Below, one piece after another: positions 1-6,988 of a DNA stretch of 39,155 nt. The translations under genes and the position numbers were made by a program. Source of the DNA: Bacteroidales bacterium (GTDB lineage Bacteria; Bacteroidota; Bacteroidia; Bacteroidales; UBA932); NCBI GenBank assembly GCA_017631875.1, contig JAGBSL010000007.1, forward strand, positions 1-39,155, given 5' to 3'. The notes beneath the pieces are model-generated. The model was given only the letters and a program-made list of their open reading frames with translations, did not search any database and was not told the origin of the DNA. How positions within the stretch are numbered: position 1 is the first letter of the stretch; every line of letters starts with the position of its first letter.

Positions 1-1094
1 TCGAATATGTCATAGTCATAATCCTCGCCGTACGGCTTCTGGATGCAGCGTCCTGACGGTGTGTGGAAACGGGCCACAGTCAGGCGGATGCCGGAACCGT
101 CCGTGAAATTGATAGGTTCCTGGACAAGTCCCTTTCCGAAAGATCTACGACCTACGATGATTCCTCTATCATTGTCCTGGATCGCACCGGCAAAAATCTC
201 GCTTGAAGATGCGCTGACCTCATCGATGAGCACTGAAAGCTGGATATCCCTGAGATAGCCGCGGCCGTCCGCCTTGAAATCCTGACGGTCCCTGTGGAGG
301 CCTTCCATATATACGACAAGGTCACCCTTAGAGAGGAACTCGTTGGAAAGAAGAAGTGCCTGATCAAGATAGCCGCCTGTGTTGTCCCTAAGGTCAAAAA
401 GAAGGCGCTTCATACCTTGCGCGCGCAGCTTGTCCGCAGCCTCAGTGAACTCCTGGAATGTATTTCTGGAGAATTTTGAGAGCTTGATATATCCTGTCGT
501 ATCGTTGACCATGAATGCCGCATCGACACAATGCACAGGAATTTTGTCTCTTATTATATCGAAAGGGATAGTGGTTCCCTCTCGTCTGACAGTTATCTTC
601 ACCTTGGAGCCGGAAGGGCCCTTCATCAGGCGGATCATGCTGTCCTGGGGGGTCTTCTTACCGGCTATTTCCCTTTCTCCCACGCAGATGATCCTGTCTC
701 CGGGCATGAGTCCTGCCTTTTCTGACGGACCTCCCGGTATGGTGCTAAGCACGATAGCGGTATCGTTAGGGACATTGAAAGTAATACCGATGCCTTCGAA
801 ATTGCCTGCAAGCTCGTCCTCTGACTCCGTAAGTTCCACCGGCGGAAGATATACGGAATGCGGATCGAGTTCTGCGAGAGCGGCAACGACAGCTGCATCA
901 GTCATGGCTGTCATGTCGATCGTATCCACATAGTTCTTCTGGACCTCCTGAAGGATAAGGTTTAGTTTTCTCCAGCGGTTATAGTCACCGTCGAACTTCC
1001 TCCTCTCGAATATCTTGCCCGAAAGCAAGGTAACAAGCACTCCCAGGGCAACGCCCAGGAGTGCTATTAGGATTGTATTTGTATTCTGTTTCAT
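1..1094 (-). CDS. S41 family C-terminal processing peptidase (CtpA/Prc type), C-terminus outside the window
   Basis: A periplasmic, membrane-anchored serine protease that cuts proteins near their C-termini. The visible 364 residues begin with an uncleaved-looking membrane segment (about 8-25). A PDZ domain follows at about 90-175, with the GIGITF and GLMPGD carboxylate-loop signatures. The S41 core then contains the Ser/Lys dyad: S296 in the SASSSE motif and K321 in FGKGLVQ. The 25-residue spacing is the one usual in CtpA and Prc. The gene runs off the left edge of the window, so its end is unknown. The start codon lies one base beyond the stop of the dCMP deaminase gene, which implies translation coupling. 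The pairing of dCMP deaminase with an S41 protease is, as I recall, common in Bacteroidales. The family call is firm; the substrate is unknown. Confidence 0.93.
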   Translation of the reverse strand, partial: MKQNTNTILIALLGVALGVLVTLLSGKIFERRKFDGDYNRWRKLNLILQEVQKNYVDTIDMTAMTDAAVVAALAELDPHSVYLPPVELTESEDELAGNFEGIGITFNVPNDTAIVLSTIPGGPSEKAGLMPGDRIICVGEREIAGKKTPQDSMIRLMKGPSGSKVKITVRREGTTIPFDIIRDKIPVHCVDAAFMVNDTTGYIKLSKFSRNTFQEFTEAADKLRAQGMKRLLFDLRDNTGGYLDQALLLSNEFLSKGDLVVYMEGLHRDRQDFKADGRGYLRDIQLSVLIDEVSASSSEIFAGAIQDNDRGIIVGRRSFGKGLVQEPINFTDGSGIRLTVARFHTPSGRCIQKPYGEDYDYDIF

Positions 1095-1095
1095 C

Positions 1096-1503
1096 TTAGT
1101 CTTCAACCTGCTCTACTTCTATACCAGCCCTCTTGAGAAGATCGATACCATCAGTCAGACGGTAGGCATCCCTGTAAACGACCCTCTTTATACCGGCCTG
1201 AATGATTAGTTTTGCACACTCCAGGCATGGAGACGCTGTAACATAAAGCGTAGCGTCCTTGCTGCTGTTGCCTGACTGGGCGACCTTGGAGATCGCATTT
1301 GCCTCGGCATGGAGGACATACGGCTTTGTCACACCGTTTTCATCTTCGCAGATATTCTCGAAACCTGACGGCGTACCGTTATATCCGTCTGATATGATCA
1401 TGCGATCCTTTACAAGAAGGGCGCCTACCTGGCGACGCTTGCAGTATGAGTTCTGGGCCCATACGCCTGCCATGGCTATGTAGCTCTGGTCGAATTTTTC
1501 CAT
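1096..1503 (-). CDS. dCMP deaminase (ComEB-like cytidine/deoxycytidylate deaminase)
   Basis: Deaminates dCMP to dUMP, the precursor for thymidylate synthesis, in the cytosol. The 135-residue protein carries the zinc-site motifs of the family: HAE (H65, E67), where the Glu is the catalytic proton shuttle, and PCLEC (C93, C96), which holds the zinc. Length and motif spacing match single-domain bacterial dCMP deaminases. It lies between an acyl-CoA synthetase (42-bp gap, holding a short palindrome) and the S41 protease (1-bp gap) in a minus-strand operon. Nothing in the sequence separates it from a related tRNA or riboflavin deaminase except overall similarity. The N-terminal CKRRQVGALLV and YNGTPSG stretches favour dCMP deaminase. 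Confidence 0.92.
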   Translation of the reverse strand: MEKFDQSYIAMAGVWAQNSYCKRRQVGALLVKDRMIISDGYNGTPSGFENICEDENGVTKPYVLHAEANAISKVAQSGNSSKDATLYVTASPCLECAKLIIQAGIKRVVYRDAYRLTDGIDLLKRAGIEVEQVED

Positions 1504-1515
1504 AATTTTGTATTT

Positions 1516-1541
1516 AGATCCCCGGTCGGGCCGGGGATGAC
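1516..1541 (-). repeat. Short dispersed palindrome, GTCAT...ATCT family, copy 1
   Basis: In the gap between the acyl-CoA synthetase and dCMP deaminase genes. Stem ATCCCCGG (1518-1525) pairs with CCGGGGAT (1531-1538) over a 5-nt loop. In the transcript sense it opens with GTCAT and closes with ATCT, as do the elements at 6378-6404 and 21701-21726. Sequences of this look occur as intergenic repeats in many Bacteroidetes genomes; that point is from memory and was not searched here. Confidence 0.7.
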
Positions 1542-1545
1542 GTTG

Positions 1546-3201
1546 CTATCTCTGGTAGAGATATCTCTTGATACTCTTCTTAGGTGTTCTTTCGAAGTCC
1601 TCCGACATCACCTCGATCTTCTTGAGACGAGCATAATTAGGGAGGATCGTATTGAGCTCAGCAAGAGTTCCCTCCATGTACTTGACCATGGCCTCCTGGG
1701 ACATTCCCTCCTTCTCACCCTGCTGGAAGTCAGGGTAGATCAGCGCTGTAAGTCCGCCATCATCCTCGATTACGAGCGAGTCGACAACGTATGGCTGGCT
1801 GTTCACTACTGTCTCAACCTCCTCTGGATAGATGTTCTGACCGCTTGGTCCGAGGATCATGCACTTTGTACGGCCTTTGATGAAGAGGCTTCCCTCTTCA
1901 TCAAGGATACCCATGTCACCGGTCTTGAACCATCCGTCCTCTGTGAAGACCTCTGCTGTTGCCTCTTCGTTCTTAAAATAGCCAAGGAAGACGTTCGCAC
2001 CCTTGATCTGGATCTCGCCAGGGATATTTACAGGATCTGCCGAAGCGATCCTCACCTGCATGTTAGGAGCAGCCTTACCGCATGAGAAGAGCTTCTCCTC
2101 CTTCCAGTCATCGTAAGTGATGATAGGTGCGCACTCAGTCATTCCATAGCCTACAGTGAATGGGAATCCCATCTTCTTGAAGAATGTCTCCACCTCCTTG
2201 TTGAAGGCAGCACCTCCGATGATCACCTCGTAGAACTCTCCTCCGAATGCATTGATGAGTTCGGCCTTGATCTTGTTCATGATCACCTGGTTCACTCCAG
2301 GAACCTTCATGAGGAATCTGACACCTTCCCTCTCAAGGATAGGCTTCACCTTGTTCTTGTAGATCTTCTCGATCACGAGCGGAACTGCAATGACCACGTA
2401 CGGCTTCACCTCAGAGAGGGCCTGCATGATGATCTTCGGGCTTGGTACGCGCGAAAGGAAGTGTACATGCGCTCCGACGCTGAGCTCATACAGAAGTTCG
2501 AACATGAGTCCGTACATGTGGGCGCACGGAAGCATCGAAACGACGCTGTGTGTATTGTTGAGACCCGGAAGCACTGTGCGGCCGAACTCGATATTAGAGA
2601 ATATCGCACGATAAGGGATCATCACACCCTTTGAGAAGCCGGAGGTACCTGATGTGTAATTGATTACAGCAAGCTCCTCTGCCGAGTCCTCATAATAGTT
2701 TATGCAGTCTGATGTGAATGCTTCCGGATATTTTCTACCGAAAAGTTCGTTGAGATGGGCCTTTGCATCTACGATGCTCTCATCCTTAGCATAAAGGATC
2801 TTGAAATTATTCACCTGGATGATCGCATGCAGATCAGGCATTTCAGACTCAGAAAGTCCCTCCCAGATCACCTCGTCCACAAAGAGGATCTTTGCCTCGG
2901 AGTGATTGACAAGATGATGGATGTTTGCAGACTTGAATTCATGAAGAAGCGGAACAGGAATAGCTCCGTGAGTCATTATCGAAAGGAAGGCAACAGCCCA
3001 GTTTGCCTGGTTTCTGGAGCAGATAGCGACCTTGTCGCCTTTCTGAAGACCGCATTCCTCAAACATGATATGCAGTTTCTCCATTCGTCTTGCCACATCC
3101 TTATAATGCAGTGTTTCACCACGATAGTTGGAAATAGCGGGACGATCCCAGTTCTTCTTGAATGATTTCTCGAAGATTTTGTTTACTGATGTAAATTCCA
3201 T
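1546..3201 (-). CDS. Long-chain acyl-CoA synthetase / AMP-binding ligase
   Basis: Adenylates a carboxylic acid, most likely a long-chain fatty acid, and transfers it to CoA. The 551-residue protein has the full set of ANL-superfamily motifs: the P-loop YTSGTSGFSKG (182-192), YGMTECAP (352-359), TGD (427-429) and the hinge and C-terminal motif KGRTK...GQNIYPEEVE (442-463). No signal peptide or membrane segment is evident, so it is cytosolic or peripheral. It follows the 754-residue unknown gene by 28 bp and precedes dCMP deaminase by 42 bp, with no promoter box in either gap, so I read it as part of the ridA operon. Substrate is inferred from general resemblance to bacterial FadD/FadD15-like ligases; an aryl or medium-chain acid cannot be excluded. 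Confidence 0.9.
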   Translation of the reverse strand: MEFTSVNKIFEKSFKKNWDRPAISNYRGETLHYKDVARRMEKLHIMFEECGLQKGDKVAICSRNQANWAVAFLSIMTHGAIPVPLLHEFKSANIHHLVNHSEAKILFVDEVIWEGLSESEMPDLHAIIQVNNFKILYAKDESIVDAKAHLNELFGRKYPEAFTSDCINYYEDSAEELAVINYTSGTSGFSKGVMIPYRAIFSNIEFGRTVLPGLNNTHSVVSMLPCAHMYGLMFELLYELSVGAHVHFLSRVPSPKIIMQALSEVKPYVVIAVPLVIEKIYKNKVKPILEREGVRFLMKVPGVNQVIMNKIKAELINAFGGEFYEVIIGGAAFNKEVETFFKKMGFPFTVGYGMTECAPIITYDDWKEEKLFSCGKAAPNMQVRIASADPVNIPGEIQIKGANVFLGYFKNEEATAEVFTEDGWFKTGDMGILDEEGSLFIKGRTKCMILGPSGQNIYPEEVETVVNSQPYVVDSLVIEDDGGLTALIYPDFQQGEKEGMSQEAMVKYMEGTLAELNTILPNYARLKKIEVMSEDFERTPKKSIKRYLYQR

Positions 3202-3229
3202 AATATTTTCCAGTTATGTATGCTTTCTA

Positions 3230-5494
3230 TTATTTTACCCTCACGATTCTGGCCTTGCCGTCATAGCATTGTACCTGCACCGAAGCCTCATCCACAACGT
3301 CGACGCTGCTATCAGGCATTATCATCTGCTGACCTGTGAAGGTCGTCAGCGGCTCTCCACCTGTGAACGGATAGATAAGGGTCTGCTTAGATGTTCTCAC
3401 TATCCAGTATGTCCTGCCTCCGACTTCAATCCTCTCCGGCAGCCCCTTGATGGTTTCCTGAAGGGCGATGCCCTTCCAGGATGCAGGCTTCTGACCTTTG
3501 AGGTTGTACATTTCTATTGTCTTGTCCTTGTGAAGGACCATTATGTTATAGGCCTTTGCGCCGTTGAAATCGTACACGTCAGGGCCTAAAAGTATTTCCT
3601 TTCCAAGATCGATCGGGAAGCCTGTGACGAAGCGTCCAAGCCTGTCGATCAAATAGACGCTGCTTCCTGATCCGAAAAGGATCTGCAGCTTGCCGTTTGC
3701 GTAATAGTCGATAGTCTGGGCTGTTCCACAAAGTGGCTTTCCGAACGGAACTCCCCAGATGCCCTTTCCGTCCTCTTCCTTGAGGCATATCGCCCCACTC
3801 GAGTTCTGGTAGAACAGGTTCATGCGTCCCGTTCCTGAATTCTTCACCCTGAATGGTCCCTCAGGGATCACCACAACAGTGTCACGCTCGAACTCGGGAG
3901 CCTTGACACGTTCCATAGACAGATTGTATGCAAGGATATCTGTCGCTACTTTTCCTCTCTTCTTATACGAAGTCATGACCATAGGAGCATATTCCACGTC
4001 CTTTGAGAATCCCTTCAGAACATCTGCCAATGGTTTATTGAGAATTTTGTTCAGAGTACCCTCGTCTGCTCCAAGATCAAGATATGCAGCAAGAACCGTA
4101 CCCTCACGAGCAATGAGGTCTTCCTTTCCCGCATCCGCCATATACTGGCTCAATGTATACTCACCTGCCCTGCCAGACTGGAATTCCTGAACAGCCGCTC
4201 GGCTTCCTGTAATCAGCCATCCATCCACGTATGTGAAATGTGACTCATCCTTGAGTCTGAAGTACTCACCGAAGACAGCGGCGATATGGTCTGGGAAGGC
4301 AAACTGGTGAGCCTCAGGAGCATATCCCTTGAATGCCTTGACTCCTGTACCCTTGAACATGATAGTGTCCTGACGTCCGATCCTGATAAGATTAACCTTT
4401 GAAGGGGAAGTCTGATTTCCGAATGTTGCGGTAGCCACTTCCTTTACGCCGATCCTGCGGACAAACTCGGCAGGTAAAAGCCCATCCCTCTTCTGCAGGT
4501 CCTTCTGAGTCTTGTTATATGACGGCAGCGCCTGTTTCGAATCAAGGTAGTCCATGTATGCATCGACATACGCCTCTGTATCGGACATCGGAAGCGAGAG
4601 GGCGTAATAAGTATACGAAGGGAGTATTGTAGAGATCTGGGATATTCCGCCAGCCGACTCCATGAGCACTGACATGAATTCCGAAGCATCATCCTCAAAG
4701 ACATGGATGCCCTTCAATGCCATAGGAACAGAATCCTCTGTTCCTATTGAGAAAACAGACCACTGCGCAAGCGTACCGGCATATGCAGCTCTTGCTGTGT
4801 ACACTGCGGAATATCCTGGGTTACCGTATATTTCCTTGAAGTATGCGCGGTTGAATACGGAAGAGAAAAGAGGCTTTGCCTGAGCATAAGATACGAACAC
4901 AAGATCCGCACCGGCCGCAGCCTCGGCAGCCTGTGTAAATCCCGGATTGCCCATTACGGACAACCCCTGGGAGAGATGTCTGCGAGAAGACTTCAGCAAT
5001 GTTTCAGTCTCTGCCATGAGGACAAGAGAACGCAATGCAAGTCCCTCACCATCAAGGACTGACGAGCAGTCCACATATTCGGCGAGAAGGCCTTGGCCTC
5101 TGCCGAATTCCATCAGAGCAGAAGCATCTGACGAAGGATTGGAGGACGCTGCTCCCACATCAAAGATATACATGGGAGCAAGCTTACCCGAATAATGCAG
5201 CGAGAACGCCATAGGCGCCTCGGCAAGTGTTGAGAACTGTCCCTGAGAAAGCGCATCGGATAAGGACGACAGGAATCCGAAGCCGGAGAACGCCGGAACA
5301 GACACGTCTTTCACATGTGAGAGACATCCCATGGCAACGGCGTCAGACGGAACGGCTTGAAAAAGTTCGTAACGTGATTCTACGTCCGATTCCTTCTTAT
5401 CGTCATCATGATACAGCACAGCAATGGCTATCACCACTGCCAGAAGCATGGCGCCAAGTGCCGCCAGGCATATCATCAGGGACTTTCTGTTCAT
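3230..5494 (-). CDS. Membrane-anchored protein of unknown function with a propeller-like C-terminus
   Basis: I do not recognise this protein with certainty. From the start chosen here it has 754 residues. It begins with a positively charged stretch and one strong membrane segment (about 5-27), then a long extracytoplasmic part. Residues about 40-60 read like the opening of DUF3352-type proteins (PSDAVA...), a tentative likeness only. The last 200 residues contain repeated short strands (GRFVTGFPIDL, KTIEMYNLKGQ and similar) such as occur in PQQ/beta-propeller blades. The start at 5494 is preferred over the upstream in-frame start at 5560. It makes a TAATG junction with the ridA stop and removes a 22-residue extension that lies within ridA in another frame. 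The one-base overlap suggests coupled translation with ridA, although no functional link is known to me. Confidence 0.72.
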   Translation of the reverse strand: MNRKSLMICLAALGAMLLAVVIAIAVLYHDDDKKESDVESRYELFQAVPSDAVAMGCLSHVKDVSVPAFSGFGFLSSLSDALSQGQFSTLAEAPMAFSLHYSGKLAPMYIFDVGAASSNPSSDASALMEFGRGQGLLAEYVDCSSVLDGEGLALRSLVLMAETETLLKSSRRHLSQGLSVMGNPGFTQAAEAAAGADLVFVSYAQAKPLFSSVFNRAYFKEIYGNPGYSAVYTARAAYAGTLAQWSVFSIGTEDSVPMALKGIHVFEDDASEFMSVLMESAGGISQISTILPSYTYYALSLPMSDTEAYVDAYMDYLDSKQALPSYNKTQKDLQKRDGLLPAEFVRRIGVKEVATATFGNQTSPSKVNLIRIGRQDTIMFKGTGVKAFKGYAPEAHQFAFPDHIAAVFGEYFRLKDESHFTYVDGWLITGSRAAVQEFQSGRAGEYTLSQYMADAGKEDLIAREGTVLAAYLDLGADEGTLNKILNKPLADVLKGFSKDVEYAPMVMTSYKKRGKVATDILAYNLSMERVKAPEFERDTVVVIPEGPFRVKNSGTGRMNLFYQNSSGAICLKEEDGKGIWGVPFGKPLCGTAQTIDYYANGKLQILFGSGSSVYLIDRLGRFVTGFPIDLGKEILLGPDVYDFNGAKAYNIMVLHKDKTIEMYNLKGQKPASWKGIALQETIKGLPERIEVGGRTYWIVRTSKQTLIYPFTGGEPLTTFTGQQMIMPDSSVDVVDEASVQVQCYDGKARIVRVK

Positions 5495-5868
5495 TACTTC
5501 ACTGCGATTGCCTCGATCTCTACCTTGACACCAAGTGGAAGGGCCGCAGCCTGATAGCAAGCTCTTGCTGGCTTCTCACCTGTGAAATACTCTGCGTAAA
5601 CTTCGTTAACTGCCTTGAAATCAGCGATGTCTGCAAGGAGAACTGTTGTCTTCACAACATTGTCATAAGTCATACCTGCTTCCTTGAGGATAGCGCCGAT
5701 GTTCTTGAGAGACTGGTGCGCTGCAGCAACGATGTCCTCCTGAACCTTACCGTCAGCAGGGTTTACAGGGATCTGACCTGAAATGTAAAGAGTTCCATTC
5801 ACTTCAATGGCCTGTGAATATGGGCCCACCGCCTTCGGTGCATCTGGAGTAGCAATTACCTTTTTCAT
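5494..5868 (-). CDS. ridA: RidA family reactive enamine/imine deaminase
   Basis: A small cytosolic trimeric enzyme that hydrolyses reactive enamine and imine intermediates released by PLP enzymes such as threonine dehydratase. The 124-residue length is typical. Family signatures are GPYSQA near the N-terminus (15-20), the YISGQIP strand (28-34), and R102 in ARACYQ, corresponding to the conserved Arg that holds the substrate carboxylate. It is the first gene of the minus-strand operon ending in the S41 protease. Its stop codon overlaps the next start by one base. A candidate -7 box lies about 75 bp upstream. Confidence 0.95.
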   Translation of the reverse strand: MKKVIATPDAPKAVGPYSQAIEVNGTLYISGQIPVNPADGKVQEDIVAAAHQSLKNIGAILKEAGMTYDNVVKTTVLLADIADFKAVNEVYAEYFTGEKPARACYQAAALPLGVKVEIEAIAVK

Positions 5869-5941
5869 AACGTTATCAATTAGTTAATCAGTTAATATAC
5901 AACATTTGCATGTCTATATTTTTATCCAAAATACCAACATG

Positions 5942-5949
5942 CAAATATA
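5942..5949 (-). promoter_or_regulatory. Candidate promoter -7 box for the ridA operon
   Basis: TATATTTG on the minus strand fits the Bacteroidetes -7 consensus TAnnTTTG. I see no convincing -33 TTTG at the right distance. The implied leader of roughly 67 nt is long for these genomes, so confidence is low. Confidence 0.35.
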
Positions 5950-5991
5950 ATAAATTATTCGAATAGTTAAGCATTAACCGGGTTTGAACAT

Positions 5992-6045
5992 GGGCTACTA
6001 AAAAGGAGTCAAGCAAAATTTTGCTTGACTCCTTTTTAGTAGCCC
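5992..6045 (-). terminator. Perfect 54-bp palindrome, terminator behind tRNA-Arg
   Basis: Two perfect 27-bp arms meet between 6018 and 6019 with no spacer. The inner part has the A-tract / GGAGTCAAGC stem / T-tract build of a bidirectional intrinsic terminator. The outer part runs on without mismatch into the last six nucleotides of the tRNA (GGGCTA), so the 3' end of the mature tRNA is itself part of the inverted repeat. Confidence 0.85.
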
Positions 6046-6111
6046 CGAGCAGAATCGAACTGCTATCTAAAGTTTAGGAAACTTCCATTCTATCCGTTGA
6101 ACTACAGGGCC
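6040..6111 (-). tRNA. tRNA-Arg (anticodon CCU)
   Basis: A complete 72-nt cloverleaf on the minus strand: acceptor GGCCCTG/CGGGGCT with discriminator A, D-arm GTTC...GAAT, anticodon stem GAAGT/ACTTT around loop TTCCTAA (anticodon CCT), a 4-nt variable loop, and T-arm AGCAG-TTCGATT-CTGCT. It decodes AGG. CCA is not encoded. It lies behind rpmF on the same strand, 48 bp beyond the L32 stop, and no -7 box is seen in that gap. It may be released from the DUF177-rpmF transcript or use a weak promoter. Confidence 0.95.
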
Positions 6112-6121
6112 ATGAGATCTA

Positions 6122-6139
6122 TCCAAAAAGATTTTTGGA
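6122..6139. repeat. Small A/T-tract palindrome between rpmF and tRNA-Arg
   Basis: TCCAAAAA (6122-6129) and TTTTTGGA (6132-6139) form an 8-bp inverted repeat with a 2-nt centre. It may add to transcription termination behind rpmF or be a processing site in front of the tRNA; the sequence alone does not decide. Confidence 0.5.
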
Positions 6140-6140
6140 C

Positions 6141-6180
6141 ATTGAAAAGAAAGCTGAGATTACTCAGCTTTCTTTTCAAT
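6141..6180 (-). terminator. rpmF terminator whose upstream arm is the rpmF coding end
   Basis: Perfect 18-bp arms (6141-6158 and 6163-6180) around a 4-nt loop that holds the TAA stop. The 6163-6180 arm is exactly the last six sense codons of rpmF (I E K K A E); the other arm, downstream of the stop, is its exact inverse. There is no separate T-run beyond the stem; the T-tract is inside it. Confidence 0.75.
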
Positions 6181-6342
6181 AATCTGACGACCTCTGTAGT
6201 AGCCGCACTCTGGGCATACTCTGTGGTACATGATTGTTGCACCGCAGTTTGAACATGTAGCAAGTGTAGGAACTACAGCTACGTCGTGTGTTCTTCTCTT
6301 GTCGCGTCTCTGCTTAGAGACCTTGTGTTTTGGATGTGCCAT
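6160..6342 (-). CDS. rpmF: 50S ribosomal protein L32
   Basis: A zinc-ribbon type L32 of 60 residues. The N-terminal MAHPKHKVSKQRRDKRRTH is typical, and four cysteines (C30, C33, C43, C46) in two CxxC pairs form the zinc knuckle. It is co-transcribed with the DUF177 gene upstream, the usual partner of rpmF in bacteria. The frequent downstream plsX-fabH pair is absent here; a tRNA follows instead. A dispersed hairpin (6378-6404) lies between the two genes, and the 3' end of the coding region forms one arm of the terminator. Confidence 0.98.
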   Translation of the reverse strand: MAHPKHKVSKQRRDKRRTHDVAVVPTLATCSNCGATIMYHRVCPECGYYRGRQIIEKKAE

Positions 6343-6377
6343 TGTTAACTATTTTTTAATTATTAATAATCATTTAA

Positions 6378-6404
6378 AGATCCTTCGACTTCGCTCAGGA
6401 TGAC
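6378..6404 (-). repeat. Short dispersed palindrome, GTCAT...ATCT family, copy 2
   Basis: Between the DUF177 gene and rpmF. In the transcript sense it begins GTCATCCTGAGCGAAG and ends GGATCT. ATCCT (6380-6384) pairs with AGGAT (6397-6401). Sequence and position match the well-known Bacteroidetes type of intergenic repeat. It starts 4 bp beyond the DUF177 stop codon. Confidence 0.75.
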
Positions 6405-6408
6405 AGTT

Positions 6409-6930
6409 CTACTTGAACATGTCCTTCAGAGCCGAGAAAGGACTTTCGCCTTCCTCCTCATGAACCTCAGACTCCTCAGGAGCACCGTATCTCTTCATGA
6501 CTTCGGGATTACACTCCCCTTCGTCATGCATACGCTGCATCGGAAGCGACAGACACACATAGTCATAAATTATCTGGCTCATGTCCATCTCCGCATCGGT
6601 CTCAGGGATGAATATCACTTCCCTTTCGCCCTGCTGCGGATCCTCCGAAGACTCCTCGTTGCCATACTTGACGCTAAGCTTTATCTCAACATCTATCGGC
6701 ATGTCCAGCTCGTCGAGGCACCTGTCGCACTCCACTGTAACCTCTCCCCTCACATCGCAGTCAACTCCGATGTAGCGGCCCGACTTCTCGACCCTCACAT
6801 CTGCATCCAGATGTGCACCAAGGATTTCCGAGTTTTCAAAACTGTCGAAGAACTCTTTGCCTGCCTGCCAGGAAAACTCAGTCATTCCGGCAGCCAATCC
6901 ATTTAGAGGTATTATAAATTTATCGTTCAT
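6409..6930 (-). CDS. DUF177 (YceD-like) protein
   Basis: A 173-residue acidic protein of the DUF177/YceD family, which is nearly always encoded next to rpmF. YceD has been linked to 23S rRNA accumulation in plants and bacteria, which fits a role in large-subunit assembly. The family cysteine pattern is present: CDRC (C68, C71) followed by C126 and C140, likely a metal or structural site. The C-terminus is strongly acidic. I chose the start at 6930 (MNDKFIIPLN) rather than 6969, because a promoter is predicted at 6958-6988 and the extra 13 residues look unlike the family. rpmF follows after 66 bp. Confidence 0.88.
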   Translation of the reverse strand: MNDKFIIPLNGLAAGMTEFSWQAGKEFFDSFENSEILGAHLDADVRVEKSGRYIGVDCDVRGEVTVECDRCLDELDMPIDVEIKLSVKYGNEESSEDPQQGEREVIFIPETDAEMDMSQIIYDYVCLSLPMQRMHDEGECNPEVMKRYGAPEESEVHEEEGESPFSALKDMFK

Positions 6931-6957
6931 TCCGACCCATAAATAGATTTGAGCCCG

Positions 6958-6988
6958 CAAAGGTAACAAAAACTTTTCTTATTAGCAA
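6958..6988 (-). promoter_or_regulatory. Promoter of the DUF177-rpmF operon
   Basis: On the minus strand TTG (6986-6988), a 20-bp spacer, then TACCTTTG (6958-6965), a good match to the Bacteroidetes sigma-ABfr promoter. The upstream box lies inside the last codons of typA. Transcription would start near 6951, about 20 nt before the DUF177 start codon. Confidence 0.7.

Noticed and set aside
5495..5560. Longer N-terminus for the 754-residue unknown protein
   Set aside because: It lies within ridA and puts a hydrophilic tail before the membrane anchor; the TAATG start at 5494 gives a normal signal-anchor.
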